Origin: Gordonia phthalatica
Lineage (GTDB): Bacteria > Actinomycetota > Actinomycetes > Mycobacteriales > Mycobacteriaceae
Direction of reading: 5' to 3'
Assembly (NCBI RefSeq): GCF_001305675.1
Contig: NZ_CP011853.1
Span: 2,294,001 to 2,358,000 of the forward strand
Length of the DNA stretch: 64,000 nucleotides
In this document: in pieces, positions 7,750 through 16,481 of the stretch
How positions within the stretch are numbered: the stretch's first letter is position 1
Layout of the letters: each line of letters starts with the position of its first letter
Translations under genes and position numbers: made by a program
Notes under the pieces: generated by a model
The model's input: only the letters and a program-made list of their open reading frames with translations
Database searches by the model: none
What the model was told of the DNA's origin: nothing

Positions 7750-9111
7750 ATGACTGACACCGATCTCGACGACCGCCCGCCCGCCGAGCGAAGCCGACCC
7801 CTCCGGTCGTGGCGTTTCTGGGCCGGCCCGATCATCGTGGTCACGGTGGTGATGTCGGCGATGGCGGCGCTCTATCTGAGCAGCATCCTCGACCCGACGC
7901 GCAATCTGAACTCGTTCCCGATCGCCGTGGTCAACGAGGATGTGGGCGCGACGGACCCGGCGGGCAAGCATGTGAATCTCGCCGAGGAGATCACCAAGTC
8001 CGTCGACGCGAAGGTCGACGCCGACCAGGTGCAGTTGGAGTACCTGACGTGGGACGAGACCGTCGAACGAATGCGTGACGGCCGCCTGTACGGCGCCATC
8101 CGCGTCCCCGCCGACTTCAGCGCCAAGACGCTGGCGCTGGCGCAGGCGAGCCTGGTTCCCTCGACCACGCCGGCGCCGCAGCCTGAGATCACGGTGCTGA
8201 CCAACCCGCGGTCGGCCACGATGGGCAGTTCGCTGGTCACCGCACTGAGCGGTGAGGTCCTCGCCGAGATGAACAAGAACGTCGGCGTCAAAGTCACCGA
8301 GTCGGTCAATCAAGCCGCCGCTCAACAGAATCCGCCCGCCCACATCACCGGCGTCACGGCGATCACGCTCGCGACCCCGATCAAGATCGTGCCCAAGCAG
8401 TTCGAGCCGCTGCCGCACGGGACCGGCCTCGGACTGTCGGCGTTCTACTTCGCACTCCTCGTGCTGCTCGGCGGCTTCACCGGCGCGATGCTCGTCAACA
8501 CGCTGATCGACGGATCGCTCGGATTCATCGCGTCGGAGATCGGTCCCCGCATCGTGGTCCGTCGACCGCAGGGCTTCAACCGGATGGAGGTGCTCGTGAT
8601 CAAATGGATCGTCATGGTGGGCACCGCGGTCGTCCTCTCGACTGCATACATCGGCGTCGCGAAAGCGCTCGACATGAACATCGACCATCCATGGATCCTG
8701 TGGGGCTACAGCATGCTCGCGATCTCCGCCGTCGGAGTCACCGCACTGTCGGTGGTGTCGGCCTTCGGTGGGATCGGCATGCTGATCAACATGTTCGTGT
8801 TCGTGTTCCTCGGGTTGCCGTCGGCCGGTGCGACCATCCCGTTGGAGGCGACGCCGCAGTTCTTCGCCTGGTTGTCGTCGTTCGAGCCGCTGCATCAGGT
8901 GTACGTCGGGATCCGCGCCATCGTGTTCTTTGACGCGCGCGGCGCCGCCGGGCTCAGTCATGCGATCGCGATGACCGCCATCGGCCTCGTCATCGGCGTC
9001 GCCATCGGTCTCGGCACGGCGTACTACTACGAGCGTCGCGGCCTGCCGCGGCTCGGACTGACCGAGTTGGCGAAAGACCCGGAGCCAGAAACCGAAGCCG
9101 TCGAGAGCTAG
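7750..9111 (+). CDS. YhgE/Pip- or DUF3533-like membrane protein
   Basis: 453 residues with the ABC-2-permease-like plan of YhgE/Pip and SNG1/DUF3533 proteins. There is one membrane segment near residues 25-47 (AGPIIVVTVVMSAMAALYL) and then a large external domain beginning FPIAVVNEDVGA, a hallmark opening for this group. A block of about five membrane segments runs from residue 226 to 430. The C-terminus is acidic. Related proteins act in export of lipids, toxins or drugs, but no ATPase partner is adjacent. It is separated by 63 bp from the upstream unknown gene and could be co-transcribed. A truncated protein of similar plan lies at 19322-20183. Confidence 0.72.
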   Translation: MTDTDLDDRPPAERSRPLRSWRFWAGPIIVVTVVMSAMAALYLSSILDPTRNLNSFPIAVVNEDVGATDPAGKHVNLAEEITKSVDAKVDADQVQLEYLTWDETVERMRDGRLYGAIRVPADFSAKTLALAQASLVPSTTPAPQPEITVLTNPRSATMGSSLVTALSGEVLAEMNKNVGVKVTESVNQAAAQQNPPAHITGVTAITLATPIKIVPKQFEPLPHGTGLGLSAFYFALLVLLGGFTGAMLVNTLIDGSLGFIASEIGPRIVVRRPQGFNRMEVLVIKWIVMVGTAVVLSTAYIGVAKALDMNIDHPWILWGYSMLAISAVGVTALSVVSAFGGIGMLINMFVFVFLGLPSAGATIPLEATPQFFAWLSSFEPLHQVYVGIRAIVFFDARGAAGLSHAIAMTAIGLVIGVAIGLGTAYYYERRGLPRLGLTELAKDPEPETEAVES

Positions 9112-9119
9112 CGGGGAGG

Positions 9120-9173
9120 TTGTCCACAGGCGCTGACGTGGAGCGATATCCGGAATCGCAGAACTGTGGACAA
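9120..9173. promoter_or_regulatory. Pair of inverted DnaA-box-like sites
   Basis: TTGTCCACAG starts at 9120 and its exact reverse complement CTGTGGACAA ends at 9173, with 34 nt between them. TTGTCCACA is the preferred DnaA box in high-GC actinobacteria. They lie between the DUF3533-like gene and the gene at 9215, not beside dnaA. They may be a DnaA titration or regulation site, or simply a 10-bp inverted repeat. Confidence 0.5.
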
Positions 9174-9214
9174 CGCGTTTTACGTGTTCTGTGATCTCGC
9201 TTACGGTCCTGCGC

Positions 9215-9922
9215 ATGACATTCAACGCACAGCAAACCCAGACCTGGTCCGCGGCGAGCATGGACCGCCTCCGAGCCGAACTCCTCCGCGGCTATCAGCG
9301 GATCGAGCAGACTCTCGCCCCTGACTTCGATCACGGCACGCTGATGACGCAGACCATGCTCGACGGCGCACAGCTCGCGGTGGAACAGGCGCAACCGACG
9401 TGGATGTCCACGAGCACGGTCGCCACCGTCTCGGCGATGCTCGAGTCGCCGGCGCAGACCGACGCGTTGATCGCCGGCGGTCGACTCGGGTTCCTGGTCT
9501 TCGAAGAGCCGATCACCCTGACCACTCTGGGTGAGGCCGAACCCGACGGCGTGGCGCCGATGGACGGGCTGGTGTGGTGGGCCGCCGAGTTCGACGGGCA
9601 CAGCTTCCGTCAGGACTCCGACGAGCCGAACATCGTCGTCGTGCACGGGCTCTCGACCCGCGTCAGCTCGGAGGCGCCGTGGGGTCCGTCCGTCTGGGAG
9701 GACTCCGAGCTCACCGATCTCGGCATGTTCCCGCTGCCGCTCGGCATGGAGATGACGCCGCCGACCGCCAAGCAGGACGATCTGGCCCCGGCGATCCAAC
9801 TCCTGTTCGCGTACGGGCAGGCGATCGAGGCGGGTCGGGTGCTGTTCGCCGACGTCGACGGGGGATCGCCGCGACGGCCGACACCGCGCGAGGTGGCGGT
9901 GGTGCTGACCGACGAGGAATGA
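9215..9922 (+). CDS. Conserved hypothetical protein (235 residues)
   Basis: Not recognised. Acidic, soluble, and with no signal peptide. Notable segments are TWSAASMDRLRAELLRGYQRI near the N-terminus, IAGGRLGFLVFEEPITLTT mid-protein and AIQLLFAYGQAIEAGRVLFAD near the C-terminus. ATG 9215 was preferred over GTG 9191 because family-like composition begins there. Its upstream region carries the DnaA-box-like pair. Codon usage matches the neighbours, so it is probably a real, native gene. Confidence 0.6.
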   Translation: MTFNAQQTQTWSAASMDRLRAELLRGYQRIEQTLAPDFDHGTLMTQTMLDGAQLAVEQAQPTWMSTSTVATVSAMLESPAQTDALIAGGRLGFLVFEEPITLTTLGEAEPDGVAPMDGLVWWAAEFDGHSFRQDSDEPNIVVVHGLSTRVSSEAPWGPSVWEDSELTDLGMFPLPLGMEMTPPTAKQDDLAPAIQLLFAYGQAIEAGRVLFADVDGGSPRRPTPREVAVVLTDEE

Positions 9923-10036
9923 CCGGACTCCTGGGTTGGAGCGCAGTGGCCTCGCCGGCACGATTCGCACCGTTGAAGATCGACTATGTCGACGAGAGGG
10001 AGTTCAACGGCGCTCCGGTCGTGGGATGAGCGGGTC

Positions 10037-10217
10037 CTACTGCTCGACGATGCGTCGTCGGTACAGTTTTCCGTTGTCGTCTCGGGGGAGCGCGGCGCGG
10101 ATGAGGATCTCCCGCGGAAGCTTTACCGACTGCGGCCGCGTCCTCGACGTCGGGGTGGCTCAGCGCCGCGGCCTCGATCTCGACCGGATACACCTTGGTT
10201 GATCGGAACCGGTCGTC
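10037..10217 (-). pseudogene. Acyl-CoA synthetase C-terminal relic
   Basis: Two pieces of the C-terminal domain of an AMP-binding acyl-CoA ligase can be read on the minus strand. The first is RADDRF followed by VYPVEIEAAALSHPDVEDAA (the hinge and CoA-site region). The second, in another frame, is KLPREILIRAALPRDDNGKL with a following YRRRIVEQ and stop at 10037-10039. The roughly 60-80 residues normally between the pieces are missing, and the large N-terminal domain is absent. It is a decayed gene end, not functional. Confidence 0.72.
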
Positions 10218-10366
10218 CGCCCGCAGACGCGACCGCGATCGAGATCTCGATGCTGTCGCGGCGAGGCCGCGCGCCCTGTGCGACAGGGGAGCGTCGGCCA
10301 TCGGGGCGGTCAGAACTGGCCGATCGGATGATGCCCGCCCGTTCACCGCTCCATACCGTGAATGTC

Positions 10367-10981
10367 ATGACACACAACGCATTCGCTCGCCGCGCCGCAC
10401 TCGCCGTCCTGTCGGTCTCCGCCGCCGCAGGTGCCGTCCTGGCCGCCGCCCCGACCACCGCCGCGCCCGCGTTCGCGGCGCCGTCGATCTCGATCCCGTC
10501 GCCGTTCGCGCAGAAGCTGACGCCGTCGCAGTCCCTGGCCTCCACCCCGTGGAAGACCACCGGCGCCGTCGATCAGAACGGGAAGCGCGTCGCCCTCGAC
10601 AACGCGGGCGTGTCGAACTTCGTGGGCTGGGCCTACTTCAAGGCCGACGGCACCTACACGATGTACAACCTCGACGACTCACCGAAGCTGAAGGGCGACT
10701 GGACCGTCAACGCCGACGGGTCCGAGCGGTGGATCAACGCCAAGGACGCCACCGGCAAGGTGCTGTTCGAGCGCGTCGTCCCGATCGTCGAGCTGACCAA
10801 GAACGTCTTCACCTACCGCGTGTACCCGAACGCCGCGGACACGAAGACCTACTTCGACATCATTCACACCAAGACCAACCACGTGGAGCCCGGCACCGAC
10901 GCCAAGGGCCCCGGAGCCAACGGCGCGCAGGGCAACGACGGCAAGGGCGGCTACCACTTCAACAACGGCAACAAGCGCTGA
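10367..10981 (+). CDS. Secreted DUF4822-like protein
   Basis: 204 residues with a Sec signal peptide (ARRAALAVLSVSAAAGAVLA, then an Ala-rich cleavage region ending AFA-AP). The mature part contains WKTTGAVDQNGKRVALDN, FVGWAYFKADGTYTMYNLDD, GDWTVNADGSERWI and FTYRVYPNAADTKTYFD. This order resembles DUF4822 lipocalin-like secreted proteins, although the assignment is from memory of the family pattern. The tail is Gly/Asn-rich. ATG 10367 was chosen because the signal peptide begins there. Its function is unknown. Confidence 0.7.
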   Translation: MTHNAFARRAALAVLSVSAAAGAVLAAAPTTAAPAFAAPSISIPSPFAQKLTPSQSLASTPWKTTGAVDQNGKRVALDNAGVSNFVGWAYFKADGTYTMYNLDDSPKLKGDWTVNADGSERWINAKDATGKVLFERVVPIVELTKNVFTYRVYPNAADTKTYFDIIHTKTNHVEPGTDAKGPGANGAQGNDGKGGYHFNNGNKR

Positions 10982-11108
10982 TTACCACTGACTGAGCTCC
11001 CTCCCGCTCAGGGCATGAACCGCCCACCCGACGATCGGTGCCGGCATCTCCTCGTGAGCTGTCGGCATCGGTCGTCTTCGGTAAGGGCGTTGTTCGGCGC
11101 GCGGGCCG

Positions 11109-11765
11109 TCACTCCACGCGGATGATCCGCTGCTCGATGGCCGCGGCGACCGCACCGGCTCGGGTGTCGACGCCCAGCTTGTCGTAGATGTGGGCCAGGT
11201 GCGCCTTGACGGTTCCTTCGGAGATGAACATGCTCTTGGCCAGATCCTTGTTGCCCATTCCTTGAGCCAGCAGTTCCAGGACCTCCACTTCGCGTTCGGT
11301 GATCGTCGGGCCGGGCCGACCACTTCGTCGCACCAGCGTCGAGGCGATCGCGGGGGAGAGCACCGTCTCGCCGCGTGCCGTTGCTCGAATCGCCGTGAGC
11401 AGTTCGTCGGCCGGCGCGTCCTTGAGCAGGTAGCCGCGCGCCCCGGCGTCGAGCGCACGGAGGATGTTGGACTCCGTCTGATAGGTGGTGAGGACCAGGA
11501 TCTGCGGAATCGGGGCCGTGTTCGGCGCTCTGTGGAGTTCGGCGATGATCTGCGCTCCCGAATGCTCCGACGCTCCGAGGTTGAGGTCCATGAGGATGAC
11601 GTCCGGCCGGTGCGTCCGGACCGCCCGAAGCGTCGACTCCAGATCGTCGGCCTCAGCGACCACCGACATGTCGTCCAACGCGTTGATCAGGGCCGCGAGT
11701 CCGGCGCGCACGATCGGGTGGTCGTCGACGAGCAGGATGCTGATCCGGGTGTCGTTCATTGTCAC
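11109..11765 (-). CDS. NarL/LuxR-type response regulator
   Basis: About 218 residues. The receiver domain has acidic residues in LLVDDHP, the phospho-acceptor Asp in VILMDLNLG and the conserved Lys in YLLKDAPADE. A C-terminal LuxR HTH follows (LTEREVEVLELLAQGMGNKD-type, then SEGTVKAHLAHIYDKLGV). GTG 11765 overlaps the kinase stop (GTGA); ATG 11759 is two codons in. It is the last gene of a five-gene cluster and the obvious partner of the kinase at 11762-12988. The target genes are unknown. Confidence 0.9.
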   Translation of the reverse strand: MTMNDTRISILLVDDHPIVRAGLAALINALDDMSVVAEADDLESTLRAVRTHRPDVILMDLNLGASEHSGAQIIAELHRAPNTAPIPQILVLTTYQTESNILRALDAGARGYLLKDAPADELLTAIRATARGETVLSPAIASTLVRRSGRPGPTITEREVEVLELLAQGMGNKDLAKSMFISEGTVKAHLAHIYDKLGVDTRAGAVAAAIEQRIIRVE

Positions 11766-12988
11766 TGCTCCTCGTGGGGGACACCGATGGGGAACCAGAC
11801 GGACACGGTGGTGCCGTCGCCGATCTCGGATTCGATCATCGCACCGCCGCCCAGGTCGACGACGCGGTCGCTGACGCCCTTCAGCCCCAGGCCTCGCTGT
11901 GAACGTCCGCCCGCCCTCGTCGATCCCGATTGGGCGGCGAGAACCCGATCGACGTCGAACCCCCGCCCGTCGTCACGGATGTCGAGGCGGACCTCGTCGT
12001 CGGTGTAGGTCAGGGTCATCATCACGCGATTCGCGCCCGCATGCTCCTGTGCGTTGGCCAGCGCTCCGCGCGCCGTCGCGACGAGGGCCGACGACAGGCG
12101 ATGCGACAGCGGCACCGCCGTGCCGTCGACCCGCAGCGTCACCGTGGCCGGACCGTGCGACCTCTCGCCGACGTCGTCGAGCCGACGATGCAGTTCGGAG
12201 GGCGAGGTCAGCGTCGACGACTCGACGTCGGTGCTGAGGTCGTGGATGACGTGCCGGATCTCCTCGAGACCGCGGCGTGAGGCGTCGATCGCGGTGCGGA
12301 CATTGTCGTGCGAGTCCTGAGGCTGCGTCTTCCAGCCGCGGTCCGCGACCTGCAGCAGCAGGTACACGCTCGAGAGGTCTTGTCCGACGGAGTCGTGGAT
12401 GTCACGCGAGAGCCTCGCGCGTTCCCGCAGTGCGCCCGCTCGACGCTGCTCGGCGGCCAGGTCGTCTTGGGTCGCCACGAGCCGGTCGATGAGGTCGGCC
12501 CGCGCCTTCGACTCCCGGTCGAGGGCGCGGAACGCCATCACGGTGATGAGTGCGATGCCCAGCGGCCCGGCGATCAGTGCCGGGTCGAACGCGGAACTGA
12601 TCCGGAGCCACGACGCCGTGATCACCACCATCAGAACGCTCACGCACGCGACCGCCCACCGGAACGGCAGCGTGCCCAGGACGGCGAAGGCCACCGGCAC
12701 CGCACACCAGGCGAAGGACGGCGCGACCACGGTCAGGGCCGCGACGAGCGCCGCCAGTGTCACCGACCAGGCGGCGGGAACCCACGACCGCTCGGGCAGC
12801 CACGGGCGCACCCCGTAGCCCGCGACGAGAACGACCGCACCCAGGAGGATCAGGACCCCGACCGTCCCGAGCCCGTGCCGCAGCACGTAGCGCACCGAGC
12901 TCGTCACGACCAGCACGACCAGGACGACGAAAAGCCAGACATCGAGGCGTCGCACCGGCGCGAGCAGTGCTGTCATGTGGTCCCTCAC
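11762..12988 (-). CDS. Sensor histidine kinase (NarL-type, HisKA_3)
   Basis: About 408 residues. Five or six hydrophobic segments (roughly residues 14-165) are followed by the HisKA_3 dimerisation motif with phospho-acceptor His in SRDIHDSVGQDLSSVYLLL. A HATPase_c domain follows, with the N box NAQEHAGANRV and the G1 box DIRDDGRGFD, then RGLGLKGVSDRV. GTG 12988 overlaps the stop of the SDR gene (GTGA); ATG 12976 is an alternative. It signals to the response regulator immediately downstream. The membrane-embedded sensor resembles DesK/LiaS-like kinases, so an envelope signal is plausible but unproven. Confidence 0.88.
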   Translation of the reverse strand: MRDHMTALLAPVRRLDVWLFVVLVVLVVTSSVRYVLRHGLGTVGVLILLGAVVLVAGYGVRPWLPERSWVPAAWSVTLAALVAALTVVAPSFAWCAVPVAFAVLGTLPFRWAVACVSVLMVVITASWLRISSAFDPALIAGPLGIALITVMAFRALDRESKARADLIDRLVATQDDLAAEQRRAGALRERARLSRDIHDSVGQDLSSVYLLLQVADRGWKTQPQDSHDNVRTAIDASRRGLEEIRHVIHDLSTDVESSTLTSPSELHRRLDDVGERSHGPATVTLRVDGTAVPLSHRLSSALVATARGALANAQEHAGANRVMMTLTYTDDEVRLDIRDDGRGFDVDRVLAAQSGSTRAGGRSQRGLGLKGVSDRVVDLGGGAMIESEIGDGTTVSVWFPIGVPHEEQ

Positions 12989-13926
12989 GGATACTCCACC
13001 CTCGTGTGCGACTCCGCGAACGCCCACAGCCGTGCCCCGATCGCGGCGTCCCGAACAACCGGGCTGCTCGGAACCTGCACGGGCGCACCTGTCAGCTGGA
13101 AGGGCCCCGAGGGACCGAAGTAATCCCCGCCGACGGCGGACGGGTCGGTCGCCGCGCGCAGTATCGGAAGAGCACCCGCAGGCGCATCGTTGACGAACAG
13201 CCGCAGCACCGGCCACGTGAGTCTGCTGTGGAACGCGCGCTGGATGACCGCATTCCGTTCGCGCATCACGCCAGTCTTCGCCGCGCCCGGGTGCGCGGCC
13301 AGCGAGATCGCCGACGATCCGATCGCGGTGAACCGTCGGTCCAGTTCGCCGGCGAAGATCAGTTGCGCGAGCTTCGCCTCGGCGTAGGCGCGCATCGGCG
13401 AGCGCGTCGTCCCGACGCCGAGCGACGACGGATCGACGCCCCGGGTGCGGTGCGCCAGACTGCCGACGGTCACCACGCGCGCAGCCGGAGTCCGACGCAC
13501 GACGTCGGCGAGGTGCCCGATGAGGGCGAAGTGGCCAAGGAACGTCGCAGCGAAGCCGAGTTCGATCCCGTCATCGTTCCTGACCACCTCGGTCGGGATG
13601 TAGCCGGCGTTCGCGACAACGAGGTCGACAGCCGAGTGACGTGCCATGACCCCGTCTGCGCACCGCCGGACGGACTCCGGATCGGCGAGGTCGAGTGGCA
13701 CGACCGACACGTCCGCGCTCGGGTGGTCGGCGACGATGCTAGCGCGTGCGACCTCGGCGGTACCCGCGGTTCGACAGGCCATCACGACGGTTGCGCCCAG
13801 GCGCGCCAACCCGCGCGCCACTTCGAGTCCCAGCCCTGAGTTGGCGCCGGTCACGACGGCGACGCGTCCCGTCTGATCGGGTGCGTCGTCGAGCGTCCAG
13901 CGCTCGGTCGCATCAGGTCGCGGCAC
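12985..13926 (-). CDS. Short-chain dehydrogenase/reductase
   Basis: About 313 residues. The NAD(P)-binding motif VAVVTGANSGLGLEVARGLA is near residue 20, followed by MACRT and PLDLADPESV. VVANAGY is the structural NNAG-like motif. The catalytic Ser-Tyr-Lys is VTVGSLAH and then YAEAKLAQ. This matches retinol-dehydrogenase/protochlorophyllide-reductase-like SDRs. GTG 13926 was chosen because AGGAG lies 6-7 nt upstream. It overlaps the TetR gene end by 14 bp and the kinase start by 4 bp. The substrate is unknown. Confidence 0.85.
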   Translation of the reverse strand: MPRPDATERWTLDDAPDQTGRVAVVTGANSGLGLEVARGLARLGATVVMACRTAGTAEVARASIVADHPSADVSVVPLDLADPESVRRCADGVMARHSAVDLVVANAGYIPTEVVRNDDGIELGFAATFLGHFALIGHLADVVRRTPAARVVTVGSLAHRTRGVDPSSLGVGTTRSPMRAYAEAKLAQLIFAGELDRRFTAIGSSAISLAAHPGAAKTGVMRERNAVIQRAFHSRLTWPVLRLFVNDAPAGALPILRAATDPSAVGGDYFGPSGPFQLTGAPVQVPSSPVVRDAAIGARLWAFAESHTRVEYP

Positions 13927-14593
13927 CGTGTTCTCCTCGCTGCGGCCGCACGGCTGCACGTCGATTGTCTCCTTCACCGAACCGGCCGTTGACAGAGGCC
14001 CGAGCACGAACGGGATCGTCGCCGAATCCGACGCACATCCGGTAGACGAGGTCTGCGGCGAGCGTATCGATCTGCGACGGCGGCAGGAGGTCGGTCGCCG
14101 CCAGCATCGCCGCGCCGTGGCACGCCGCCCAGATCTCTCCCGCCCACAGCGCAGGGGAGTAGTGGACGTCCGGGTGGAATCGGCCGACGGTCACGCACGC
14201 CTCGACGGCTGCGCGGAAGCGGTCGAAGACGCGTTCGGCCGGATCGTGCTCGTCGTCGGGTGGCTGATCGACGAACATCACGCGATAGCGCGACCGGTGG
14301 TCCGCTCCGTAGCGGATGTAGACCGCGCTGACCCCGGCGAGATCTGCGACCGGATCCTCGGTCACGTCGATCACGTCGAGCCGGTGCACGAGCGCGTCCA
14401 GTTCTCGGCGCCTGACGTGACGGTGGAGTTCGTCCATGCCACCGAAGTAGGTGTACACGGCGGTGGTCGACGTTCCCGCTTCCCGGGCGAGGCGGCGAGA
14501 GCTGAGCGCGTCGCGCCCCTCGGTTCCGAGGATGCGGACAGCCGCTTCGGACAGCGCCTCTCGGACGGCGGGGTCCAGTGCGCGCGGACTCAT
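13913..14593 (-). CDS. TetR/AcrR family regulator (WHG-type C-terminal domain)
   Basis: About 226 residues. The HTH reads SSRRLAREAGTSTTAVYTYF, and the C-terminal part WAGEIWAACHGAAML matches the WHG-type TetR ligand domain. ATG 14593 overlaps the stop of the upstream DUF3159 gene (ATGA). The tail overlaps the SDR start by 14 bp. It probably autoregulates the cluster through the palindrome at 15258-15269 upstream of the first gene (inference). Confidence 0.85.
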   Translation of the reverse strand: MSPRALDPAVREALSEAAVRILGTEGRDALSSRRLAREAGTSTTAVYTYFGGMDELHRHVRRRELDALVHRLDVIDVTEDPVADLAGVSAVYIRYGADHRSRYRVMFVDQPPDDEHDPAERVFDRFRAAVEACVTVGRFHPDVHYSPALWAGEIWAACHGAAMLAATDLLPPSQIDTLAADLVYRMCVGFGDDPVRARASVNGRFGEGDNRRAAVRPQRGEHGAAT

Positions 14594-15252
14594 CGGACGC
14601 GCCTCGCGACGCGGATCGACCACACCCACACCGCTGCCGTCAGGCCCCAGAGCGGATAGTTCACGACAAGCCGTGCGGCAGCCATCGCGCCGACCGCGTC
14701 GAGCTCGTAGAACCAGATCTGCGTACCCGACCGGACGCCGAACGATGCGGCGGTGACCAGCGTCGCGATCGTGTACGCCCGCAGCGCTTCACGATTGTTC
14801 CGCCACGCCATCGACTGCCGATTCGCCGCACTCCACAGCACACCGGCGAGCGGTTGTCGGGCCACGACGGAGATGAGCAGCACCACGGCACAGATCAGGT
14901 AGCCCCAGATGTCCGGCAGGAAGTAGTCGCGGGCGTCGCCGGTCCACAGAGTCAGGGTCGACGACACCGCGACGCCGACCACGCCGCCGATCGCCGGGCG
15001 CAACGACTGTCCGCGGGCAGCGCGCACGGCGACGATCGACACCGCCGCCCCCAGAACCGCCAGAACCGCTGTGAGCACACCGAACACCTGGTGGGTCAGA
15101 ACGAAGACGATCGACGGGACCGCGGACTGAACGAGGCCGGGAAGTCCACCGATCTGCTCCCACACAGGCGGTCGTGGCTGGGGATCACGACGTCGCCGCG
15201 AGCCGCCTCCGCGACCCGCCTCCGTGCGTTCAACGACCCCGCACTGATTCAT
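14590..15252 (-). CDS. DUF3159 family membrane protein
   Basis: 220 residues with about six hydrophobic segments. The pattern GLPGLVQSAVPSIVFVLTHQ, then LRPAIGGVVGVAVSSTLTL, then ARDYFLPDIWGYLICAVVLL, then ARQPLAGVLWS fits DUF3159, a family found mainly in actinobacteria and of unknown function. It is the first gene of the overlapping five-gene cluster and is probably transcribed from a promoter within 15253-15290. The short spacing suggests a leaderless or short-leader mRNA. Confidence 0.75.
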   Translation of the reverse strand: MNQCGVVERTEAGRGGGSRRRRDPQPRPPVWEQIGGLPGLVQSAVPSIVFVLTHQVFGVLTAVLAVLGAAVSIVAVRAARGQSLRPAIGGVVGVAVSSTLTLWTGDARDYFLPDIWGYLICAVVLLISVVARQPLAGVLWSAANRQSMAWRNNREALRAYTIATLVTAASFGVRSGTQIWFYELDAVGAMAAARLVVNYPLWGLTAAVWVWSIRVARRVR

Positions 15253-15257
15253 ACCAC

Positions 15258-15269
15258 CGTTATATAACG
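15258..15269. promoter_or_regulatory. 12-bp palindrome upstream of the DUF3159 cluster
   Basis: CGTTATATAACG is a perfect 12-bp palindrome six bases upstream of the first ATG of the five-gene cluster. It is much more AT-rich than its surroundings. A related sequence, GTTACGAAACG on the minus strand, lies just beyond it. It could be the operator of the TetR protein of this cluster, overlapping the -10 element. Confidence 0.5.
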
Positions 15270-15302
15270 CCGTTTCGTAACAGGCAAGGATGCGCGACGA
15301 AC

Positions 15303-15776
15303 TCAGCGCGAGGCCACGATCTGCTCGACCAGGATGTCGGCGTGACCGGCGTGCCTCGCGAACTCCTCGACCATGTGCTGCAACACGTATCGCACACTCA
15401 CCGGTTCGTCACGCGAGTTCATCAGCACATCGTCGGCGTCGAGTCCGGAAGCGATGCGCCGCGACTCGGCGCTCGCACGACGGAACTCGGCGATGACGTC
15501 GTCCAGACTCTCGGCGTCGTCGACCGCGTAGCTCGCCTCGCCGGGGTTCGCCGGGCCGTCGCACTCTGTGCGGCGATCGAGGAATCGTTGAAACCAGAAG
15601 CGTTCGGCGGCGGCCGCATGCTTGATCAAGCCGATCGGCGTGGTCGCGGACGCGACGAGGCGTCGCCGACTCTCCGCGTCGGACAGCCATTCCACGGAGG
15701 CGATCAACGCCTCGCGATTTCGGTCGATGATGGCGTCCAGAAGCTCGCGTTCCGACCCGCGATACATCTCTGGCAT
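15303..15776 (-). CDS. DinB-like / DUF664 protein
   Basis: 157 residues of the DinB/YfiT four-helix-bundle superfamily in its actinobacterial DUF664 form. TTPIGLIKHAAAAERFWFQR holds the first metal-type His. The C-terminal block is RYVLQHMVEEFARHAGHADI, with the conserved H...H..H pattern. ATG 15776 has a strong GGAGGG ribosome site. Such proteins are metal-dependent and are thought to act as mycothiol- or bacillithiol-S-transferases, but the individual substrate is unknown. It lies directly upstream of the DUF3159 cluster on the same strand. Confidence 0.82.
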   Translation of the reverse strand: MPEMYRGSERELLDAIIDRNREALIASVEWLSDAESRRRLVASATTPIGLIKHAAAAERFWFQRFLDRRTECDGPANPGEASYAVDDAESLDDVIAEFRRASAESRRIASGLDADDVLMNSRDEPVSVRYVLQHMVEEFARHAGHADILVEQIVASR

Positions 15777-15867
15777 CGATGCTCCCTCCGGAACGGTCTG
15801 GGGTCTGCAGCGTACTAGTTTGCGATGCGATGTCCGCGCGAGACTTCTCACTCGGGGAGGTGACGAG

Positions 15868-16417
15868 TCACCGATCAGGCCACGTCGGCGACCGGCCAGA
15901 CGCGATCAGGAGCATGTCGGCGGTAGCGCCGCGAACCTCCGTCGGCGGTCGGGCGTAGTGCCCGTCGCGTACCGCCTCGTCCGACGCGAGTCTCTGGATC
16001 GTCGCCAACGCTTGGGGAACCAACTCCGCCGGTATCGAATGCTCGAGCCCGGTCCCTCGCGCGACATCCCACGCATGAAGGAGGACATCGGCACAATTGA
16101 TCGCCGCGGCCTCGTGTGCCTGGAAATCCCCGAACGGGAGGTGACAGACCCGAACAGGATCGACCGACGACCATGCGGCTCGACTCTCGAGGATCGTGGC
16201 ACTCAGTGCAGCTCGTCGATCCACTGGACGACGCCTCTGGCCTCGCGGTGCGTCAGTCCTTCCAGCCGCGAACTGCGTGAACTTGTCGGTGACCGTCAGG
16301 ACGTGGTCGACGACGTCGCCCACCGACCACTCTGCACACGGCGTGGCCCGACAGCATCAGCACCGACAGCTCCACCAACGCTTGATCGAGTGCGTGAGCG
16401 GCAGCAGCACACGTCAC
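15868..16417 (-). pseudogene. TIGR03086-like (MDMPI-type) protein, frameshifted
   Basis: The main frame (15868 to about 16345) encodes CAEWSVGDVVDHVLTV, VCHLPFGDFQAHEAA and CADVLLHAWDVARGTG, the signature blocks of actinobacterial TIGR03086/maleylpyruvate-isomerase-like proteins. The expected N-terminal helix (AAAAHALDQALVELSVLMLS) is present only in another frame, starting at GTG 16417. The frame changes near 16344-16350, at the junction before ATPCAEW. The domain is otherwise complete at about 180 residues. A real frameshift or a sequencing indel would both explain this. An internal start near 16323 would lack the first helix. Confidence 0.7.
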
Positions 16418-16481
16418 GGTCGGGGTCGGCGTCGGCCCGGCCTTCGCCGAGAGGGACCGGACGCCGGACCTCGTCCGCGAG

